Source: Ceratopteris richardii | Taxonomy: Eukaryota; Streptophyta; Polypodiopsida; Polypodiales; Pteridaceae | Assembly (NCBI GenBank): GCA_020310875.1 | Contig: CM035423.1 | Location: forward strand, 118,699,489-118,763,488 | Direction: 5' to 3' | Length of the DNA stretch: 64,000 nt | Shown: positions 39,707 through 49,128 of the stretch, piece by piece | How positions within the stretch are numbered: position 1 is the first letter of the stretch | Layout of the letters: the number at the start of each line of letters is the position of its first letter | The notes under the pieces: generated by a model | Database searches by the model: none | What the model was told of the DNA's origin: nothing | Seen by the model: only the letters and a program-made list of their open reading frames with translations | Made by a program: the position numbers and the translations under genes

Positions 39707-41091
39707 CCAATGTTTTGTATGTTCCAACGATACCGAAAATTTTGATTAGCGTGGGACAGATAGTTGAGAAAGGCCTCCAGGTCAGATTTACAAATAAAGG
39801 TGTATTTGTGGAAGATCCCGAGAATGGATACAATCAGATCGTCTCTGGTAAGAAAGAAGGCAGACTCTTTACTTTAAGAGTACAAGGGAACATTGGCCAA
39901 GCGTTGCTCACACATGGAGAAAAGGTAATTACAGAACTTGATCTCTGGCATAAGAGATTGGGTCATTTCAATGAAAAAGGAATTAAAGCTATGATAACGA
40001 ACCAGTCTGTACTGGGATTACCAAATATACAGAATCAACATATGATTCACAAGTGTGAAGCATGTCAGATGGGAAAAGCCCACAGGTTACCTTTCCAGAA
40101 GAAAGGATTCAAACATGATGGAGTACTCGAGCTTATTCATACAGATGTATGGGGGCCAACGAAAGAAGGATCAATCAGCGGATCAAGGTACTATGTTTTA
40201 TTCATTGATGATGCAACAAGGTGGATAACTCTTTATGTTTTGAAAGAGAAATCAGAAGTATTTGGAGCTTTCAGGCATTTTCATACATATGCTGAAAGAC
40301 TTACCGGACGAAAACTTAAAAGACTGAGGTCTGATGGAGGGGGAGAATACTTCTCCCGAGAATTCAATGACTATCTTTGGAATGCAGGTATTAAGAGAGA
40401 AATAACCTGCAGATATACACCACAACAAAATGGAGTAGCAGAAAGAAGGAACCGAGTTCTAGTTGAATTTGCACGAGCCATGCTAAACGAAAAGGATTGT
40501 CCAAATTATCTTTGGGCTGAAGCTGTAAACACAGCTACATACTTGGTAAACAGATTACCATGTACAACATTGGAAGGAATGACCCCTTATGAAGCTTGGT
40601 GGGGAAAGAAGCCAACATTTGATCACTGCAAAGTGTTTGGATCAGTAGCGTATGCTTATGTACCGTCTCAACTCAGACATAAGCTTGAACCGAAAGTAGA
40701 GAAATATGTGTTCGTCGGATATGATGAAAAGCAGATGGGTTACAGGTTATGGAATCCTCTAACCAAACAATTTACTATGTCCAGAGATGTTACATTTGAT
40801 GAACAGAAAAGCTGGTATGCAGATCAAAGTCATACGACTGAAGAATTCGAAGAAGAAATAAAAAGAAGAGAGAAAGGGAAATCAATTGTTCAGGTAAACA
40901 GAGATGAAAATTTTATGCAGGCAAGTACGTCCAGGAACGGATCAGGTATGAGAAATGAAGATGATTCGAGATTTGATGAAGAAGTGCATTCAGATACACA
41001 TGAAGAGTTTGAACCAAGAAGGTCGAACAGGAATAGAAGACAACCAGAAAGGTACTCGTATGATACCTCATACATAACTCAGAAAGACTAA
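39682..41091 (+). CDS. pol: Element D protease end and integrase
   Basis: The 469-codon frame starts within protease (VLYVPTIPKILISVGQIVEK) and covers the integrase zinc finger (LWHKRLGHFNE...CEACQMGKAH), then the complete triad: IHTDVWGPT, LRSDGGGEYFS and NGVAERRNRVLVEF. After the core come the conserved KVFGSVAYAYVPSQLRHKLE block and an acidic linker. The ATG at 39682 is not the natural start. An extra A near 41091 (AAAGACTAATGC where C has AAAGATTATGC) ends the frame, with reverse transcriptase resuming in the next. Unlike element C, the catalytic residues are intact. Confidence 0.92.
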   Translation: MQSGADLLTNVLYVPTIPKILISVGQIVEKGLQVRFTNKGVFVEDPENGYNQIVSGKKEGRLFTLRVQGNIGQALLTHGEKVITELDLWHKRLGHFNEKGIKAMITNQSVLGLPNIQNQHMIHKCEACQMGKAHRLPFQKKGFKHDGVLELIHTDVWGPTKEGSISGSRYYVLFIDDATRWITLYVLKEKSEVFGAFRHFHTYAERLTGRKLKRLRSDGGGEYFSREFNDYLWNAGIKREITCRYTPQQNGVAERRNRVLVEFARAMLNEKDCPNYLWAEAVNTATYLVNRLPCTTLEGMTPYEAWWGKKPTFDHCKVFGSVAYAYVPSQLRHKLEPKVEKYVFVGYDEKQMGYRLWNPLTKQFTMSRDVTFDEQKSWYADQSHTTEEFEEEIKRREKGKSIVQVNRDENFMQASTSRNGSGMRNEDDSRFDEEVHSDTHEEFEPRRSNRNRRQPERYSYDTSYITQKD

Positions 41092-41098
41092 TGCATAT

Positions 41099-41479
41099 AT
41101 GGTCAAAGATGATGAAGAACCACAGAGCTATGATGAAGCAAAAGGCAAGAAGCAATGGGAAGAAGCAATGAAAGAAGAAATCAGCGCACTGGAGGAGAAC
41201 AAGACATGCGAACTTGTTCCGAAACCAAATGGTAAGAAAGTAATCGGAAATAAATGGGTTTTCAAAATAAAGAAATTTGCAGATGGAAGGATAGCCAGAC
41301 ACAAAGCAAGGCTGGTGGTCAAAGGCTATGCTCAGATGCATGGCATAGATTATGATGAGACGTTTAGTCCGGTGGCAAGGATGTCAACCATAAGAACAGT
41401 AATTGCTGTAGCTGCATCAAAAGGATGGAAGCTAAGTCAGCTAGATATAAAGAACGCATTTCTGAATGGATATATATAA
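41099..41479 (+). CDS. pol: Element D reverse transcriptase, N-terminal part
   Basis: The 126-codon frame carries the fingers region (WEEAMKEEISALEENKTCEL, KVIGNKWVFKIKKFADG, HKARLVVKGYAQMHGIDYDE) and LSQLDIKNAFLNGYI with the first catalytic Asp (LDIKNAF). TAA at 41477-41479 stops it; the same frame continues at once as DEVYMEQPEGF, so this is a single nonsense change (element C has TCA here). Confidence 0.9.
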   Translation: MVKDDEEPQSYDEAKGKKQWEEAMKEEISALEENKTCELVPKPNGKKVIGNKWVFKIKKFADGRIARHKARLVVKGYAQMHGIDYDETFSPVARMSTIRTVIAVAASKGWKLSQLDIKNAFLNGYI

Positions 41480-41491
41480 GATGAAGTATAC

Positions 41492-42145
41492 ATGGAACAA
41501 CCTGAAGGGTTCGTAAGTTCCAGAAAGCCAAACTTTGTTTGCAGGTTAAGAAAAGCACTTTATGGACTGAAGCAAGCTCCAAGAGCTTGGAATTACAGAC
41601 TTGTGAAGTATCTAAACGAACTTGGATACCAAAGTTCGAAGGCAGACGCAAGTCTACTCATAAAAAGAACAGAAGAAGGTATGATCTACATTTGTATTTA
41701 TGTAGACGACATAATAATCACAGGAACATCAGATGAAGGGATTACAGAAGTAAAGAAACTACTCGAAAGAGAGTTCAAGATTAGTGACCTAGGAAAGTTG
41801 TCATACTTTCTAGGAATGGAAATCACATACACAGATCATGGTGTATACGTGTCACAAGAAAGGTATCTCCTAAACTTACTAAAGAAGTTTAACATGGAGA
41901 ATTGCAGAGAAGCTTCAACACCGCTTGAAGTAAATCATAAACTCAGCAAATACAGTGGAGCAGAGTTTAAAGATATGAAGAAATATCAGTCATTAGTAGG
42001 AAGTTTAATTTATGCTACGCTAACGAGACCGGATCTTAGTTATGCAGTGGGAGTTCTCTCACAATTCATGCATTGTCCAATAGATCAACATTGGATTGCA
42101 GGACAAAGAGTTCTTAGATACGTCAAAAGAACTATGTCAGGATGA
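41492..42145 (+). CDS. pol: Element D reverse transcriptase, palm to connection
   Basis: In the same frame as 41099-41479, this 217-codon stretch includes RKALYGLKQAPRAWNYRL, the catalytic YVDD (CIYVDDIIITG), FKISDLGKLSYFLGMEI, and the connection region ending SQFMHCPIDQHWIAGQRVLR. It stops in a TGA right after KRTMSG, at the edge of a deletion in RNase H. The ATG is internal to the polyprotein. Confidence 0.9.
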   Translation: MEQPEGFVSSRKPNFVCRLRKALYGLKQAPRAWNYRLVKYLNELGYQSSKADASLLIKRTEEGMIYICIYVDDIIITGTSDEGITEVKKLLEREFKISDLGKLSYFLGMEITYTDHGVYVSQERYLLNLLKKFNMENCREASTPLEVNHKLSKYSGAEFKDMKKYQSLVGSLIYATLTRPDLSYAVGVLSQFMHCPIDQHWIAGQRVLRYVKRTMSG

Positions 42146-42638
42146 CTGAAGGTCAACACACGGGTATATGATATACCTAGGAGATAAGCTGGTAAGCTGG
42201 TGTTCAAAGAAGCAACACACAGTAGCTTTATCTTCAACAGAAGCCGAATACAAAGGACTTGTAGAAGCAGCTAAAGAAATAATATGGATGCAGACCTTGT
42301 TCAAAAGCATGGGTATTGATCAAGGTATACCCATCATACATGGAGATAATATGAGTTCATTATATCTTGCAGCAAACCCAGTATTTCATGCAAGAACAAA
42401 GCACATAGAGATTCAGTATCATTTCCTGAGGGAAAAGATAATGGAGAAAGAGATAGAAATAGTATACACTCCGACAAAAGATCAGATTGCAGATATTTTG
42501 ACAAAGAGCTTGGATGGAACAAAGACAAAGAGATTCAAAGAGATGGCAGGTATAAAAGAAAGAAAGATATATGAAAGATCAGAAGATGTCAAATTAGTGA
42601 TTGAGGGGGAGCTGTTGAAGAAACACTCACAAATTTGA
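42146..42638 (+). pseudogene. pol: Element D RNase H with N-terminal deletion
   Basis: The 42168-42638 frame gives LGDKLVSWCSKKQHTVALSS, STEAEYKGLVEAAKE (catalytic Glu), HGDNMSSLYLAANPVFHART and the tail PTKDQIADILTKSL. Before it, DD-stop-RSTHGY is recognisable in phase, but the segment between GQRVLRYVKRTM and DDxRSTxGY, which normally contains the S-D-S-D-W-A-G block with the first catalytic Asp, is missing. RNase H would be inactive. Polypurine tract TTGAGGGGGAGC is at 42601-42612. Confidence 0.85.
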
Positions 42639-43837
42639 CGAACAAACAGACATAAAAGAAAAAAAAAAGGAAAGCAGGATCAGAGAAAATCAAAAGCCTT
42701 AGTGGAGGGACAAATCCACGACCGTTGTGTACAGTACAGAATCCCCCAGGATCAGAGTCCGTTACGCCAAATCAAACTGTACCAAGAGAGAACGTGCAAA
42801 GGAATAATAGAAGGGAAGTGCGAATAAGAATGTGCGCGGAAGAGCATGGAAGGATGAAGACTATAAATATATCAATCAGGAAACAAGCAAAAAAGAAGGA
42901 GAAGAGATGAAATATAGCAGATGCGCAGAGATGCAGAGATACAGATAGAAGACGCCATAGATCGCGTATGTAGAAGAAGACGCCAGAGATCGCGTATGTA
43001 TAGATGAATAACAGAAGCCTGAGATATTGGGTATTCATCTGAGAGATAGATGGTAATAAGAAACTACTCAGTATAGGAGAGTTTTTGTAGCTTGAGCAAT
43101 AAGAGGCCAAGCTCACTTGTACACATCTTCTCTAATAGAAAACACATGTTCATGTGGATGTTTGTGCGTATTGTTTGTATGCGGAAGAAACAGAGTATGT
43201 TTATGTTACAATTAAAGTTAGTTAACAGTTAACATTTTCTCAGAAAATGCATTTTCGGTCAGTTGCAGTTCTTACTGTAAACGTGTTTTCCGGTAGAAGA
43301 ACGAAGTAGATCTCGCAGAGTAATGCGAAGTTTTGTGTGAGAGATAGCTCATTCTGTAGCTAGACATCTCTACTTTTAATTGATTAAGCTTTCCGGTAGA
43401 AAAGATATCTACACACAGTACAAAGTCTGACCGGAAAAGGTTATCTAAACTAGTGGAGTTTTCTCTTAAACTTCAGAAAGAGTTCAGTAAGTTAAGGAAG
43501 CTTTTGGGTCACTTCCTTACTTCATGTATGTTCACTTGAAGTAATTATAAACAAAATTGAAGTTCATTCCGGTACAATTCCGGTACGATTACGATGTCAA
43601 TCCAGTGAAAGTCCGATGAAATTTCGGTGGAACTTTTCAGCGAATTTAGAGCGCAGTCTTATATGTTGAGCGCTAGACCTTGCTAAGCTATTGAATGATT
43701 ACAGAGGTGTTCTGAATCACTCTAGCTTAGCTCCCTCATTTCGGTGGCGCGACAATTCCGCAGGCCTGACACAGTTCAAGCCTTTGCCGTGACGACATCC
43801 GCAACAGCAATATCAGAAGCAAAGATAATCGCCAACA
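42613..43837 (+). repeat. 3' LTR of element D
   Basis: The 1,225-bp LTR matches 37077-38290 and includes an 11-base tandem duplication (ATTCCGGTACA unit near 43565-43585) that explains the length difference. The TATA box CTATAAATAT is intact at 42861-42870. Its right edge abuts the CATGG duplication. Confidence 0.93.
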
Positions 43838-44511
43838 CATGGTGGGGTAAGAGACCTACCCTAGATCATTGCAAAGTGTTTGGTTGTTTAGTCTATGCAT
43901 ATGTGCCATCTCAATTGAGGCATAAATTGGAACCTAAAGCTGAAAAGTATGTGCTTATTGGATATGATGATAAGCAGATGGGATATAGATTGTGGAGTCC
44001 ATCCACAAAACATTTCCTTGTATCAAAGGATGTTACATTTGATGAGCAAGGTACTTGGTATGCAGGTACAATCAATATTCATGCAGGTGATGAAGAAGTT
44101 GTGGATCAGAAGAAAGGTAAATCAAAGGTTCAAATATTTGATGAAGAAGAGAATAATGAAGTACATGTTGAAGTTGAAGAAGTTCCAAGGTTTGATCCAG
44201 AATGTGATGAACCAGAAACTTCAAGAAGTGGAGAACTCAGAAGGTCATCAAGACACAAATGGCAACCTACAAGGTATAGCTATGAAACTTCTTTTTTGGC
44301 TACTAAAGATTATGCTTATATGGTAAAGGCAGATGAAGACCCCTCTACATATGAAGAGGCAAAAGGTAAGGAAAATTGGGAGAAAGCTATGTAGGAAGAG
44401 TATGATGCATTGATGGAGAATGAGACATGGGATTTGGTTCCTAAACCAAATAGTTAGAATATCATTGGATGCAAATGGGTCTACAAAACCAAGAGGTATG
44501 CAAATGGAAGT
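43838..44511 (+). pseudogene. pol: Element C integrase C-terminus and start of reverse transcriptase
   Basis: Sequence resumes after D with WWGKRPTLDHCKVFGCLVYA, then an acidic linker and YMVKADEDPSTYEEAKGKEN. TAG at 44392-44394 and a TAG near 44456 interrupt the reverse transcriptase start. The frame from 43744 begins inside the D LTR, so its first 31 codons are not part of C. Confidence 0.87.
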
Positions 44512-45663
44512 GTGTCTAGGTATAAAGCTAGACTTGTTGTGAAAGGGTTTGCTCAGAGATATGGTATAGATTATGATGAGACCTATAGTCTTGTGGCAAA
44601 CATGACAACCATCAGGACACTCATAGCCATTGCTGCATGTAAAGGTTGGAAACTATATCAATTAGATGTGAAAAATGCTTTTCTTAATGGTTATATTTCA
44701 GATGATGTTTTCATGGAGCAAAAACAAGGATTCAGAGATGAAAGGTATCCAAATCATGTATGTAAGCTCAAGAGAGCTTTGTATGGTTTGACGCAGGCCC
44801 CAAGGGCATGGAATTATAGTCTTGTGAAGTTCTTGAAGGAACTTGGTTTTCAAATATCTAAAGCAGATAGTATCTTGCTTGTCAAAGCAAGTGATGATGG
44901 GTTCATTTACATGTGCATATACGTTGATGATATAATCCTTACAGGTACAGATAAGAAAGGCATTCAAAGCCTACAGAAACAGATGGAGAAAGAGTTCAAG
45001 ATTAGTGACTTGGGAGACTTGTCATATTTCTTAGGCATGGAGATCTCATACACTCAACATGGATTGTATGTAACTCAAGAAAGGTATTTGAAGAATTTGT
45101 TGATCAAGTTTAAAATGGAAGATTGCAGGGTAGCACCTACTCCAATGGAGGTGAATCACAAATTAAGCAGATATGGAGGAGAAGAATTCAAGGATATGAA
45201 GATGTATCAAACTCTGGTTGGTAGTCTTATCTATGCTACATTAACTAGACCTGATTTGTCATATGCAGTTGGAGTGTTGTCTCAATTCATGCATTGCCCT
45301 AGGAAAGAACATTGGATTGGAGGACAAAGGGTGTTGAGGTACATTAAGGGTACACTCAAAGAAGGTTTGTATTATGGTTTTACATCAAATACTCTGGGAG
45401 ATAAGCTAATCTCTTGGTGTTCTAAAAAGCAACATACAGTTGCTTTATCATCTACAGAAGCAGAGTATAAAGGTATGGTTGAAGCTGCAAAGGAAGTCAT
45501 ATGGCAAAAGACTCTTATGAAGATTTTTGACATCATTCAGAGTACACCCACTATTCATGGAGATAACATGAGTTCATTATATCTAGCTGCTAACCCTATT
45601 TTTCATGCCAATACTAAACACATTGAGATTCAGTATCACTTTAAGAGAGAAGGTGATGGATAA
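44512..45663 (+). CDS. pol: Element C reverse transcriptase and partial RNase H
   Basis: The 383-codon frame contains YKARLVVKGFAQRYGIDYDE, LYQLDVKNAFLNGYI (first catalytic Asp), ALYGLTQAPRAWNYSL, the YVDD motif (CIYVDDIILTG near 44917), DLGDLSYFLGMEI and SQFMHCPRKEHWIGGQRVLR. RNase H goes directly from YYGFTSNT to LGDKLISWCSKKQ, so the block with the first catalytic Asp is deleted, though the frame stays open. STEAEYKGM and HGDNMSSLYLAANP remain. It ends at 45661-45663 through a frameshift near 45650; the tail continues at 45664-45802. The start ATG is internal. Confidence 0.9.
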   Translation: MSRYKARLVVKGFAQRYGIDYDETYSLVANMTTIRTLIAIAACKGWKLYQLDVKNAFLNGYISDDVFMEQKQGFRDERYPNHVCKLKRALYGLTQAPRAWNYSLVKFLKELGFQISKADSILLVKASDDGFIYMCIYVDDIILTGTDKKGIQSLQKQMEKEFKISDLGDLSYFLGMEISYTQHGLYVTQERYLKNLLIKFKMEDCRVAPTPMEVNHKLSRYGGEEFKDMKMYQTLVGSLIYATLTRPDLSYAVGVLSQFMHCPRKEHWIGGQRVLRYIKGTLKEGLYYGFTSNTLGDKLISWCSKKQHTVALSSTEAEYKGMVEAAKEVIWQKTLMKIFDIIQSTPTIHGDNMSSLYLAANPIFHANTKHIEIQYHFKREGDG

Positions 45664-45802
45664 GGAGATTGAAGTCATACATACTTCAACAAAAGATCAG
45701 ATATCTGATATGTTAACAGAAATCTTGGATGGACCAAAGCTACAGAGATTCAAAGACATGACAGGTATAAAGAAGATAGAGAAAACCTCAATTGATGATT
45801 GA
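45664..45802 (+). pseudogene. pol: Element C RNase H tail
   Basis: In the shifted frame, MDKEIEVIHTSTKDQISDML and LDGPKLQRFKDMTGIKKIEK correspond to the pol C-terminus of element D. The TGA at 45800-45802 lies at the edge of the polypurine tract (TGAGGGGGAGC, 45800-45810), as in element D. Confidence 0.85.
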
Positions 45803-45810
45803 GGGGGAGC

Positions 45811-46830
45811 TGTTGGTGCAAGACAATCAACAATTGAAGTTTTGATGAAGGATTGAAGTCAAGGATTGAAGAAAAGATCAATTTATGAAGCATGAAGAAA
45901 CTACATGTTAAGAAGATGAAGACGTGTATACATATGTACACTAATTTAGAGATAGCTCACTTATACCTTTTGTATGGTCATGAGCTTGTACATATATGCC
46001 TATATATACAAGTAAAATTTCAAGAAAAATATGAGAGAGCATGAGAGACTAAGAGATTAGAAGAATTAGAAGTCATTAGACACTTTAGAAGTGAGGAAGA
46101 TATCTCTCATCAACTGATGTAAAATTTTTTGAAATAGAAGAAAAGTTGCGCTATGAGTTCTCCTTCTGTGCTTGGTCATTTCAAGGATACTTTCATAGGT
46201 TTCTAACTCCATAGTTAATGAGTCTATGGTTAAAGTTTGAGAGCCTAATTGTAAACAGGCTAAGAATTATGTGTAGGAACATTTGTATGTGAGAAAGTGT
46301 TCAGTGTCTTCTGAAACAGGTGCAATCTTGATGGTCAAAGAGCTGATCAGTTCTCAGTGCATAGTGTAAAGTTTTGCACAAACGAGGAGTCAAAATTTAA
46401 GTTGGAAGGTAAGCCATCTATTGCTAAAAGCATTTGCTTAAGCGGGTTCTAGTTTGGGAGAACCATGTGTTAGAAGTGACAGATGTCAAAATCGACTTTA
46501 CAGAAGAACAATTTCAGACATAAGTGACCTGTTGGATTCATTTCTCGACATATGCTTAATCTTTTGGAATGGTTTAACTTGCAGAAGGTGCAGAATCTGT
46601 AGAAGACACCTTGTGCAAAGTTTTATAAAAAACTTCACACATTTGATTAGTTAATGAGTGATTTATGTATAGCAGACTTTCTGAGTAGTTACTCTCTTCA
46701 CAGTTTGTTCAAAATTTTGGTAATTGAACATTGATCCTCTAAGTTGGTAAAGGTTTTAAGTTATTCTTGATATAGAGGTGCTCTAAATTCAAGGATAGCC
46801 TGTTCTTTTGGAGATTAACAATCTCCATCA
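45811..46830 (+). repeat. 3' LTR of element C
   Basis: The 1,020-bp LTR has TGTTGGTG...CTCCATCA ends. A TATATATACAAG promoter-like run is at 46000-46012. The outer edge meets the middle of a family-B LTR (GATGTGTGTGAAG). Confidence 0.9.
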
Positions 46831-47040
46831 GATGTGTGTGAAGACTCTAGGACTGTCAGGGCACTTTCTTCCCTCTTTAGGAGGTTTTTCCCCCATCTTG
46901 TATACATGCCTATAGCCCTAACGGGTTACTTATCTTTGTACATTCTAGTGGTAATATATTTAGTACAGTGTGATCTGCTACAAGATTCTTTTCGTCCTTA
47001 TTCCATTTGCATGCTTCCACAAACCAGAAACTCCAAAATC
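46831..47040 (+). repeat. Truncated family-B 3' LTR (from the B3 element)
   Basis: GATGTGTGTGAAGACTCTAG onward matches the family-B LTR from about its 20th base to its end (CTTCCACAAACCAGAAACTCC). The first about 20 bases are missing where element C ends. The flank after it is the same as the flank after B5, which ties it to duplicated block U. Confidence 0.8.
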
Positions 47041-47146
47041 TTTTAGCTTGTCTTTATGAGAACCTAATGGTTTTGAGGGCCCAACACTTGCTTGTTTGTA
47101 TGAAGCAATTGGTGTTTGCAAGGGAAACACTTTCTTTCCTTTCCAC

Positions 47147-47376
47147 TGTTGGAGTTAGACGTCTGCGGAAGCATGCGAAACGCACAAGGAAGAAGAAGAA
47201 GCTTGGAGCACAACACACAAGACTGAATGTATTACTAGAGAATGTACAAAGATAAGTAGCCCATTAGAGCAATAGGCATATATACAAGCCGGGGGAAAAA
47301 AACCTCCTAAAGAGGGAAAAAAGTGCCCCGGCGGTCCTAGTGTGTTCACACACATCACTACCTAAATATATCAACA
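47147..47376 (-). repeat. 3' LTR of B4
   Basis: The 230-bp LTR starts TGTTGGAGTTAGACG and ends ATATCAACA. It abuts target duplication TCCAC on the left and the polypurine tract on the right. Confidence 0.93.
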
Positions 47377-47449
47377 AATCCCCCCTGGGAGTGATGCGGT
47401 GAACAAGGAGCTGGCACTCATGTATAAGGAAGTGCCAAGCTATGTGGAA

Positions 47450-48111
47450 ATCACTCCACGAAAGGAAGTAAGCCCAAAGCTTTGCGAAAAGCATCAAACT
47501 TCTCCCTAGGCAGAGCCTTCGTGAAAAGGTCTGCAATGTTCTCCTACGTGGGCACATATGCCAAGCTAATCTCCCCAGCAGAGAACCTCTCCCTGACATA
47601 ATGATAATGCACCTCAATGTGCTATGCAAGCATGGAACACAGGGTTCCTCGCAACCGCCAATGCGCTCTGACTGTCAGTGAAGATGGTGGTGGCAGAGGA
47701 CTCACCAACACCCAAATCAGCCATAAGGCGTCTGAGCCACACACACTCAAGAGTAGCTTTGAAAGCTGCCCTATACTCAACCTCACAACTGGAAGTGGCC
47801 ACACTAGGCTGCTTCTTGCTCAACCAACATATACGTGAGCTACCAAGCATGAAGGAAAAGCCACTAGTGGACACACGAGTGTCATAGCAACCAGCCCAAT
47901 CAGAGTCAGAAAAAGCATGCAAATCTGGCGGTAGTGATCCCCCCTTGGGATAAAACAACCCAAGTAGCCGAGTACCACTCAAGTAGCAAAAGATATGCTT
48001 AACAGCCTACCAATGCTTCACTCCTGGGCAATGCATAAACCTGCTCCTCTGTGAGACAACAAACTGAATATCTGGTCAAGTAATGCATAAGTAAATCAAG
48101 CATCCAATAGC
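47450..48111 (-). pseudogene. pol: B4 RNase H and pol C-terminus
   Basis: The 47614-47982 frame has SDSDWAGCYDTRVSTSGFSF, ICWLSKKQPSVATSSCEVEY (Ala to Val next to the catalytic Glu) and TDSQSALAVARNPVFHA. It keeps the first catalytic Asp block that C and D have lost. A small deletion near 47622-47630 removes part of ARTKHIEV and shifts the frame. Downstream, the tail matching EKFEALRKALG is at about 47450-47530. Confidence 0.85.
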
Positions 48112-49128
48112 CTACTGATAGAGAACATCATCAAATGCATCTCCAGCATCATGAAGACTCAATCCTAAACCTGTCTCCATAGGAATGGCAATAGGGTTAT
48201 AGTCTTCAAGGCCAAAACGCTGCAATAATGTGTCAATATATTTCGTTTGACACAAAGCCCTCCCACCATCAACTTGCATAAACTGAATGCCCAAATAGTG
48301 ATGCAAATGCCCCAAATCAGACATCTCAAATGAGGCATGCAAATCAGCCTTAAAATCAGCAATATGCTTCTCAATAGTACCACTGAGCAGCATGTCGTCA
48401 ACATAGACAATAATGATCAAAAGCACATCATTAGCACGCTTAACATAAAAGGTGCTTTCAGTTGGACTGTTCTCAAAACCATGTGCAATCAAATAGGCAT
48501 GTATCTTCTCATCTCAAGCACGTGGTGCTTGCTTTAAACCATATAATGCCTTCTTTAACCTGCACACTTGGTTTTCATGCCCTTTCTACACAAAGCCACG
48601 GGGCTGAAAAACATACACTTCTTCATGCAAGTCACCATTCAGAAATGCAGTTTTAATGTCCAACTGATGTACATTCCAACCATGATGGGTTGCAAGTGCA
48701 CAAATGCTCGGAACAGTAGTCATACGTCATGTAGGTGCAAAGGTCTCATCAAAATCAATGCCTTTTTCTTGCGCATAACCTTTTGCAACAAGCCTAGCCT
48801 TATACCTATCAACTGTACCATCAGGTTTACGCTTCAGCTTGTATACTCACTTAGTGCCAATGGCCTTCTTGCCAGGAGGCAAGTCACATAAAGACCAAGT
48901 ACCATTCTTCATTATAGCATCATATTCAGATTGCATAGCAGCCATCCAATTTTCTGAATTTTGTGCTTCATCAAATGAAACAGGCTCATTCTCATCACAA
49001 AGACTAGATGCAGCCATAGCATAGCAATCTGATGCAAAAGAGGCACTATGAGAGCCTGAACGAGTATGATATGACAGAGGTGCATCTAATTTGCTGTCAT
49101 GCAAGGTCTGCACCAGCTGTTTTGGCAT
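48112..49128 (-). pseudogene. pol: B4 reverse transcriptase
   Basis: The frame 48847-49128 has the linker end and fingers start (FDEAQNSENWMAAMQSEYDA, GTWSLCDLPPGKKAIGTK) and stops where TGG has become TGA (GTKW near 48847). Central frames are short. The 48112-48492 frame resumes at HGFENSPTESTFYVKR with the catalytic YVDD (IVYVDDMLLSG). Several stops separate these pieces, for example TAG near 48588. Inactive. Confidence 0.85.

Larger units (their letters stand above)
37077..43837 (+). mobile_element. Full-length copia element D (TSD CATGG)
   Basis: The LTRs at 37077-38290 and 42613-43837 bound gag-pol. CATGG at 37072-37076 is repeated at 43838-43842, and host integrase resumes in register (EAW then WWGKRPTLDHCKVFG). 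Primer binding site and polypurine tract are present. Coding damage is modest: one stop after gag, one frameshift in protease, one frameshift before reverse transcriptase, one stop in it, and a deletion in RNase H. LTR divergence by eye is roughly 2-4 percent. Confidence 0.96.
34395..46830 (+). mobile_element. Copia element C, split by element D
   Basis: The parts are a truncated 5' LTR (34395-34736), primer binding site, gag, protease, integrase to 37076, then (after D, 37077-43837) integrase C-terminus, reverse transcriptase, RNase H, a polypurine tract and 3' LTR (45811-46830). The two LTR pieces align over their last 340 bases. The 5' LTR lost its first about 670 bases where it meets X, so no left target duplication remains. 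Right flank is GATGT. Confidence 0.9.

Noticed and set aside
43744-44394. 216-codon frame starting at 43744 as a distinct gene
   Set aside because: Its first codons lie in the D LTR; the real coding sequence is the continuation of element C integrase from 43838.
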